A stretch of 64,000 nucleotides of DNA from positions 868,001-932,000 of the forward strand of contig NZ_CP050854.1 in assembly GCF_017569925.1 (NCBI RefSeq). Reading direction: 5' to 3'. Of the stretch, positions 59,627-64,000 are shown one piece after another. Below the pieces are notes generated by a model that did not search any database, was not told where the DNA came from, and saw only the letters and a list, made by a program, of their open reading frames with translations. Position 1 is the stretch's first letter. The number at the start of each line of letters is the position of its first letter. The position numbers and the translations under genes are program-made. The DNA is from Brenneria izadpanahii. GTDB taxonomy: Bacteria > Pseudomonadota > Gammaproteobacteria > Enterobacterales > Enterobacteriaceae.

Positions 59627-59679
59627 GCCTGAATAAACCCTGCGACTGGAAATCTACTGGGTATAAACAGTTACAATCC
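59616..59679 (-). promoter_or_regulatory. RAT-like antiterminator with enlarged loop, upstream of the GH3 gene
   Basis: On the minus strand GGATTGTAACTG (59679-59668) and CAGGCAAAACCTAAAC (59631-59616) are the two conserved halves of a BglG/LicT site. They are 36 bases apart rather than about 6-11. The extra loop includes TATACCCAGTAGATTTCCAG, which matches the end of the 127-bp repeat at 25908-26034. The site may work with a long apical stem or may be damaged. Confidence 0.75.
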
Positions 59680-59739
59680 TGACGCCGTCCGGTGCGGACG
59701 GCCTGAGTGACTATAGCAATCCGGCAAAGGAAAACCGTG

Positions 59740-60015
59740 AACGCATTCACGATCCGCCCCGCGCTCAATATGCGGGTGGTTCAGGAGGCGCGACGTATAC
59801 CGCGCAAACCATCAAACAGCTGGCGGCGTCGCTGGGGGTTTAACGATGAAGCCTACTTTACCCGTTTTTTTCATAAGCATACCGGCGTCAGTCGGAAGCA
59901 GTTCCGCGAACTGGCGGCGCAGCAAATCACTTTGTCGGAGGCGTCGCCCGACAACGCTGCGCTGGAGGATGAGTCGGCGCAAGAGCAAGAGGATGACGAC
60001 ATGAGAACGGTATAA
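59740..60015 (+). pseudogene. AraC-family regulator remnant, frameshifted
   Basis: Two frames together encode the last helix-turn-helix of an AraC protein: TYTAQTIKQLAASLG in one frame, then FNDEAYFTRFFHKHTGVSRK plus QFRELAAQQ in the next. They join at a run of five Gs (about 59837-59841); with four Gs the frame would read LGFNDEAYF. The sensor domain and the first helix-turn-helix are missing. It is divergent from the GH3 gene, so it may be what is left of that gene's former regulator. The 102-codon open frame seen here is an artefact of this fusion. Confidence 0.7.
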
Positions 60016-60041
60016 TTAGCGGAAATGCCGGGAGGTTAAAA

Positions 60042-60074
60042 AAGCCCCCGGAGAGCGTCGTCTTCCGGGGGCTT
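60042..60074 (-). terminator. ecnA terminator
   Basis: AAGCCCCCGGA (60042-60052) pairs with TTCCGGGGGCTT (60063-60074); on the minus strand it is followed by TTTTTTAA. It lies 22 bases after the ecnA stop. Confidence 0.85.
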
Positions 60075-60096
60075 CTGTCTGGCGCTCAATATGCCG

Positions 60097-60225
60097 TTAA
60101 CTGGCTGAACTGGAAATTTTACTGCCCAGTTTTTCCACATCCTGACCAAAACCGCGCGCGGTGTTGCAACCGCTCAATACCGCTGCCATTAGCAGTGATG
60201 CTATGAGTAATTTCATTAATTTCAT
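60097..60225 (-). CDS. ecnA: Entericidin A lipoprotein
   Basis: 42 residues: MKLMKLLIASLLMAAVLSGC then NTARGFGQDVEKLGSKISSS AS (written in two parts). The lipobox is LSGC and the mature CNTARGFG is characteristic of EcnA, the antidote partner of entericidin B. Start at the ATG at 60225, with GGTGA upstream; a second ATG lies three codons later. Unlike in E. coli, ecnB is not next to it but at 39938. Confidence 0.9.
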   Translation of the reverse strand: MKLMKLLIASLLMAAVLSGCNTARGFGQDVEKLGSKISSSAS

Positions 60226-60505
60226 CGTCGTCACCAGCAGATTCAACATGCGTACACTTTGTCATAACCGTACGCGAAAATTCAATCTCAGGAAGCTGAA
60301 AACGCTGACATTTATCAAAATGTTCTCACCGGAGTCGGCGCGTGACCCGGCGGCGCTTTCATCGCCCCCGGTTTTGCTATATCCATTCAATATTGCGCAC
60401 CGCGTCTTGCGGCGTCAGCTTAATTCTTTTGTTGTTCCGCCCGCATTTTATCCCGGACTTTTTGCAGAAACTCATCGCGATTCCATTCCTGCGGCTCCCC
60501 GCGAG
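60226..60505 (-). other. Gap between hemW and ecnA with possible small ORF
   Basis: Directly after the hemW stop two overlapping minus-strand frames look coding-like: EWNRDEFLQKVRDKMRAEQQ followed by KN, and, from an ATG near 60479, MSFCKKSGIKCGRNNKRIKL followed by TPQDAVRNIEWI (about 32 codons). They are in different frames over the same bases; a small gene with a frameshift is possible. The remaining part carries the ecnA promoter. Confidence 0.35.
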
Positions 60506-61642
60506 TTAATCCGTCAGAAACAGTTCCAGCAGCGAATTCAGGAACAGCTTGCCGTGTTCGGTAATTTGCCAGTGGTCGTCGGTTTCATGCAGATAACCCT
60601 GCGCCAACGCCCGATCCAACTGCGGGCGGATCACGCTTTCATTCAGCCCGGTGTAGGCGGTGAAATCGGCTCGCGGGGCGGCTTCCAGCAGGCGAAAACG
60701 GTTCATAAAGAACTCGAAGGGACGATCCTCGTTGACGACGTCATGCCGTTTATCCAGATAATCGCCCCGCATATAGCCGCGCGGGTGGCGGGTTTTCACC
60801 GTGCGCAGAATGCGCCCGTCGCTGAAGGTCAGCTTGCCGTGCGCGCCGCAGCCGATCCCCAGATAATCGCCAAAGCGCCAGTAGTTCAGATTGTGTTGAC
60901 ACTGGTAGCCCGGTTTGGCGTAGGCCGAGGTTTCATATTGCCGGTAGCCCGCCGCGTTCAGCAGCCGGTGGCCCTGCTCATAGATATCCCATAGCGCATC
61001 GTCGTCCGGCAGCTTGGGCGGGCGGGAGCCAAACAGCGTATTGGGTTCGATGGTGAGCTGATACCACGACAGGTGCGGCGGGTTGAGGGCGATCGCCTGG
61101 CGCAGATCGTCCAGCGCCTCGTCCAGCGATTGGTCGGGCAGACCGTGCATCAGATCAAGGTTAAAGCTGCGTAATCCCAAACCTGCGGCCAGATGCGCGG
61201 CGCGTTTGGCTTCTTGCGGGCCGTGAATGCGCCCCAGCCGCGCCAGTTTTTGCGGGTTAAAACTTTGCACGCCAATCGAAATGCGATTGATGCCTGCGCG
61301 CTGATAGCCGCTGAAGCGATCGGCTTCTACCGTGCCGGGATTGGCTTCCATGGTGATTTCGGCGTCCGGCGTTAACGGTAAACGCGCCCGCACGCCATCC
61401 AGCAGCGATTGCATCGCCTCGGCGCTCAGCAGGCTGGGCGTGCCGCCGCCGATGAATATCGAATGCAACGGCCGATCGCCCGCCAGCGGCAGATCGGCAT
61501 CCAGATCCGCCAGCAGGTGGCCGACATATTCCTGATGCGGAACATCGCCTTTCAACGCATGGGAGTTGAAATCGCAGTACGGGCATTTTTGCACGCACCA
61601 GGGAATATGAATGTACAGGCTGAGCGGCGGCAGCTTAAGCAT
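60506..61642 (-). CDS. hemW: Haem chaperone HemW
   Basis: 378 residues from the ATG at 61642 ([16 protein letters not shown]), equal to E. coli HemW; a start four codons earlier is less likely. Radical SAM motif CVQKCPYC (about 16-23; Cx3Cx2C), [17 protein letters not shown] and [10 protein letters not shown] identify the family. HemW binds haem and SAM and has no proven coproporphyrinogen oxidase activity. Overlaps the end of rdgB by eight bases. It serves as reference for how far the radical SAM enzyme at 35041 has diverged. Confidence 0.96.
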   Translation of the reverse strand: MLKLPPLSLYIHIPWCVQKCPYCDFNSHALKGDVPHQEYVGHLLADLDADLPLAGDRPLHSIFIGGGTPSLLSAEAMQSLLDGVRARLPLTPDAEITMEANPGTVEADRFSGYQRAGINRISIGVQSFNPQKLARLGRIHGPQEAKRAAHLAAGLGLRSFNLDLMHGLPDQSLDEALDDLRQAIALNPPHLSWYQLTIEPNTLFGSRPPKLPDDDALWDIYEQGHRLLNAAGYRQYETSAYAKPGYQCQHNLNYWRFGDYLGIGCGAHGKLTFSDGRILRTVKTRHPRGYMRGDYLDKRHDVVNEDRPFEFFMNRFRLLEAAPRADFTAYTGLNESVIRPQLDRALAQGYLHETDDHWQITEHGKLFLNSLLELFLTD

Positions 61643-62228
61643 TACGCAGGGCATCCAGCAGTAAACGCAGCGCCTGGCCGCGGTGGGAGCGCGCGTGTTT
61701 TTCTTCGCGCGTCAGTTGCGCCGCGGTTTTTCCCAACTCCGGCACAATAAAGATCGGATCGTAGCCAAAACCGCCGTCGCCGGCAGGTTCCCGCGCCAGC
61801 GTACCGCTCCAGCTGCCGTGACACACCAGCGGGGTGGGGTCTTCGGCATGGCGCAGATAAACCAGCACGCAGTGGAAGCTGGCGCCGCGCTGTTCATCAG
61901 GGACGTCTTGCAGCGCGAGCAACAGTTTGTCCAGATTTTGCTGGTCGCTGGCGTCAGTACCGGCGTAGCGCGCCGAGTAGATCCCCGGCGCGCCGTCCAA
62001 CGCATCCACCGCCAGACCGGAGTCATCGGCGATTGCCGGCAGACCGGTGATGCGGGAGGCATGACGCGCCTTCAGAAGCGCATTCTCAATAAAGGTCAGG
62101 CCCGTTTCTTCCGCGGAATCCACCCCTAGCTCGGTTTGCGCTACGATATCCAGACCAAAATCCGCCAGCAGACTGGCGAGTTCGCGCACTTTACCGGGGT
62201 TGCCGGTAGCCAAAACCACTTTTTGCAT
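61635..62228 (-). CDS. rdgB: XTP/dITP pyrophosphatase
   Basis: 197 residues from the ATG at 62228 ([20 protein letters not shown]), the E. coli length; a longer start at 62252 lacks family support. [20 protein letters not shown] and [13 protein letters not shown] are the active-site motifs. It removes inosine and xanthosine triphosphates from the nucleotide pool. Cotranscribed with yggU and hemW. Confidence 0.97.
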   Translation of the reverse strand: MQKVVLATGNPGKVRELASLLADFGLDIVAQTELGVDSAEETGLTFIENALLKARHASRITGLPAIADDSGLAVDALDGAPGIYSARYAGTDASDQQNLDKLLLALQDVPDEQRGASFHCVLVYLRHAEDPTPLVCHGSWSGTLAREPAGDGGFGYDPIFIVPELGKTAAQLTREEKHARSHRGQALRLLLDALRNA

Positions 62229-62244
62229 ATGTTTTCCTGCGTGT

Positions 62245-62535
62245 TTATTCAATGAGTTCCGCGACTTCCGCCGGGATGTGTTGCGGATTGACGATTTTAA
62301 TCTGTTTATGCCGGCCGAGTTCGCCTTTTTCGATGATGACCAGACTCTTGGCGACCCGGAATTGTTTGGCGAGGAATTTAGTCAGATGGGCGTTGGCCTG
62401 GCCGTCGACCGGCGGTGCGGTCACGGCGACTTTCAGTTCGTCGCCGTGCAGCCCGACAATCTGGTCGCGGCTGGCTTTCGGCTGAATATACAGCCGAATC
62501 ACCAGGTCGTCATCTTGTCGTGTGACGGCGCTCAT
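62245..62535 (-). CDS. yggU: YggU family protein (DUF167)
   Basis: 96 residues from the ATG at 62535 ([20 protein letters not shown]), the E. coli length. [20 protein letters not shown] is the family core. Function unknown. Its start overlaps the yggT stop (ATGA), so translation is coupled. Confidence 0.95.
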   Translation of the reverse strand: MSAVTRQDDDLVIRLYIQPKASRDQIVGLHGDELKVAVTAPPVDGQANAHLTKFLAKQFRVAKSLVIIEKGELGRHKQIKIVNPQHIPAEVAELIE

Positions 62536-63086
62536 AGCAGGAACCACAGGCCCGGAAACAGATCCATACCCAGATAATTGAACAGATACAGGATCAGGAT
62601 CACCGCCATAGCGGAAAAGTCGATGCCGCCCATCACCGGAATAATCCGGCGAATCGGCGCCATAAACGGCTCCGTCAACTGGTGCAGCAGATATTCGATC
62701 GGGCTGCGGCCCTGGCTTATCCAACTCATCAGCGAGCGAATAATCACGATCCAGAAGATCAGATAACCGGCGGACTTAAGCAGGGAGAGCAGGCCGACCA
62801 GCAGGTTCATCGGGCTGAGCGACAGCGCGCCGACCTGAATCAGCAGCAGCAGCGGATATTTGATGGTGGTCAGAATAAACGCCAGTAATAAGGAAGCGCT
62901 GTCAATCGGCCCCAGTGAAGGAAGGATCCGGCGCAGCGGCCCGACAATCGGCTGAGTGATTTTGACCACGAACTGCGAGAGGGGGTTATAAAAATCACTG
63001 CGTGACCACTGCATCCAGATGCGCAACAGTAGAACTATTACGTAGAGGTCGATCAGTGTTTTGACCAGAAAAGTCAGGGTAAGCAT
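62532..63086 (-). CDS. yggT: YggT family membrane protein
   Basis: 184 residues with two copies of the YggT repeat: [20 protein letters not shown] (about 31) and [20 protein letters not shown] (about 125). Four to five membrane spans. Role unclear; linked to osmotic tolerance in related proteins. Part of the proC-yggT-yggU-rdgB-hemW unit. Confidence 0.95.
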   Translation of the reverse strand: MLTLTFLVKTLIDLYVIVLLLRIWMQWSRSDFYNPLSQFVVKITQPIVGPLRRILPSLGPIDSASLLLAFILTTIKYPLLLLIQVGALSLSPMNLLVGLLSLLKSAGYLIFWIVIIRSLMSWISQGRSPIEYLLHQLTEPFMAPIRRIIPVMGGIDFSAMAVILILYLFNYLGMDLFPGLWFLL

Positions 63087-63133
63087 AGGTACGTCGGTTC
63101 CTTAATAAATGGGATGATGATGAACGTTTTCAA

Positions 63134-63955
63134 TCAGAACAGCTTTTCCATTTCCTTCGCGCGCTCAACGGCGGCCTGCATGGCTTCTGACACGGTTTGC
63201 GTCAGTTGGCGTTCGTTGAATACCCGTAATGCCTCGGCGGTGGTGCCGCCTTTAGACGTCACATTTTCGCGCAGGGTCGACAGCGGAGTATCCGGGCTGG
63301 CTTCCACCAGCGCCGCCGCGCCGGATGCGGACTGCTGCACCAGCAGACGCGCGGTTTCGGGATCGAATCCCTGGCGGATGGCCTCCTGCTGCATCGCCTC
63401 CATAAACAGGAAGAAATACGCGGGCGCGCTGCCGGCGGCGGCGATCACGCCGTTGATATCCTGCTCGTTTTCCACCCAGCATACTTTACCCACGCTTTTC
63501 ATCAACTCGGCGGTAAACTCGCGATCGGCGGCGCCGACGGCGGCGGGGGCATACAGTCCGCTCATCCCTTTTCCCACCAGAGAAGGGGTATTGGGCATAA
63601 TCCGCACGATATTCAACGCCTCTCCCAACAGCGCCTGAAAACGGGCGATATTGACGCCGGCGGCGATAGACAGCACCAGCTTACCGGTGAAATCCACCTG
63701 TTGGCGCAAAGGGTCGCAAACGCTCGCCATCATCTGCGGTTTCACCGCCAGCACAATCACATCGGCGTCTCTGGCGCTTTGTACGTTATCCGCGCTGCTG
63801 GTCACGCCATATTGGGCCGCCAGCGCGTCGCGGCGGGTGCCGGATGGCGCGCACACGCTGATATTCCGGGCGGGATAACCTTTATCAATTAATCCAGCGA
63901 TAATGGCCTGCGCCATATTGCCTGCGCCAATAAACGCTATTTTACGTTGTTGCAT
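63134..63955 (-). CDS. proC: Pyrroline-5-carboxylate reductase
   Basis: 273 residues. NAD(P)H-binding FIGAGNMAQAIIAGLIDKGY at the start, VLAVKPQMM, and the C-terminal signature TVTSKGGTT-type block (ENVTSKGGTTAEALRVFNER). It makes proline from pyrroline-5-carboxylate. First complete gene of the cluster; 47 bases ahead of yggT. To the right, a frame ending HIDND with a stop at 63983-63985 could be the tail of yggS, which usually precedes proC, but too little is in the window to call it. Confidence 0.97.
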   Translation of the reverse strand: MQQRKIAFIGAGNMAQAIIAGLIDKGYPARNISVCAPSGTRRDALAAQYGVTSSADNVQSARDADVIVLAVKPQMMASVCDPLRQQVDFTGKLVLSIAAGVNIARFQALLGEALNIVRIMPNTPSLVGKGMSGLYAPAAVGAADREFTAELMKSVGKVCWVENEQDINGVIAAAGSAPAYFFLFMEAMQQEAIRQGFDPETARLLVQQSASGAAALVEASPDTPLSTLRENVTSKGGTTAEALRVFNERQLTQTVSEAMQAAVERAKEMEKLF

Positions 63956-64000
63956 CTAAGCTCTCACTGATTTCTTGTTCTGTTAATCGTTGTCGATGTG

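Noticed and set aside
59707..60015. 102-codon ORF as an intact gene
   Set aside because: Only the second half matches an AraC HTH; the first half belongs to a different frame, so it is a frameshift product.

Overview
The gene order, gene families and intermediate GC content point to a plant-associated enterobacterium of the Pectobacteriaceae (Brenneria/Dickeya/Pectobacterium/Lonsdalea group). Species is not determinable from the window alone. Three backbone blocks keep an E. coli-like order: ssb-uvrA-yjbQ ... tyrB ... alr-dnaB-qorA ... pspG-dusA; lysR-lysA-omr sRNA ... aas-lplT; and hemW-rdgB-yggU-yggT-proC. Everything between backbone genes is accessory, and most of the interest lies there.

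Layout. 1-1.9 kb: a zinc ABC importer operon (ATPase, permease, start of the binding protein) headed by a 34-codon membrane peptide ORF and a near-consensus Zur box. 2-5.8 kb: a DppA-like peptide-binding protein, a small unknown protein and a secreted metallophosphoesterase. 6-10.1 kb: ssb, uvrA, yjbQ. 10.2-12.2 kb: a chemoreceptor with a sigma-28 promoter. 12.3-22.8 kb: a complete type I-F CRISPR-Cas locus (cas1, cas2-3, csy1, csy2, csy3, cas6f) between a 3-repeat array with weakened repeats and a 22-repeat array; a 54-codon ORF and a repeat-like hairpin sit between cas3 and csy1. 22.9-24.5 kb: a secreted GH30 glycosidase behind a BglG-type antiterminator/terminator leader. 24.7-30 kb: an aromatic amino acid cluster (tyrB, a YitT-like membrane protein, an Lrp-type regulator, aroP, periplasmic cyclohexadienyl dehydratase). 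30-33.8 kb: alr, dnaB, qorA. 33.8-37.1 kb: MITE and Tn3 debris, then an AT-rich two-gene cassette of a HemN-like radical SAM enzyme and a LysE-type exporter. 37.4-40.1 kb: pspG with a sigma-54 promoter, dusA, a zinc-ribbon peptide, entericidin B. 40.3-44.1 kb: lysR, lysA, remnants of a Tlde1-type toxin, and an OmrA/OmrB sRNA. 44.3-50.3 kb: a beta-glucoside operon (bglG, bglF, two GH1 phospho-glucosidases). 50.6-57.5 kb: LysR-type regulator and MFS exporter, aas, lplT, elaA. 57.5-60.2 kb: a secreted GH3 glycosidase with another antiterminator/terminator leader, a frameshifted AraC remnant, entericidin A. 60.5-64 kb: hemW, rdgB, yggU, yggT, proC.

The strongest unexpected pattern is regulatory. 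Four RAT-like antiterminator sequences occur in the window: two inside the bgl operon, and one each in front of the GH30 and GH3 genes, about 20 and 14 kb away on the other strand. This suggests that one BglG-family antiterminator controls uptake and hydrolysis of phospho-beta-glucosides together with two exported glycosidases that could release those sugars from plant glycosides. The other main leads are the radical SAM/LysE cassette, the overlapping CRISPR spacers that reveal their own PAM, and the small ORF inside the cas operon.
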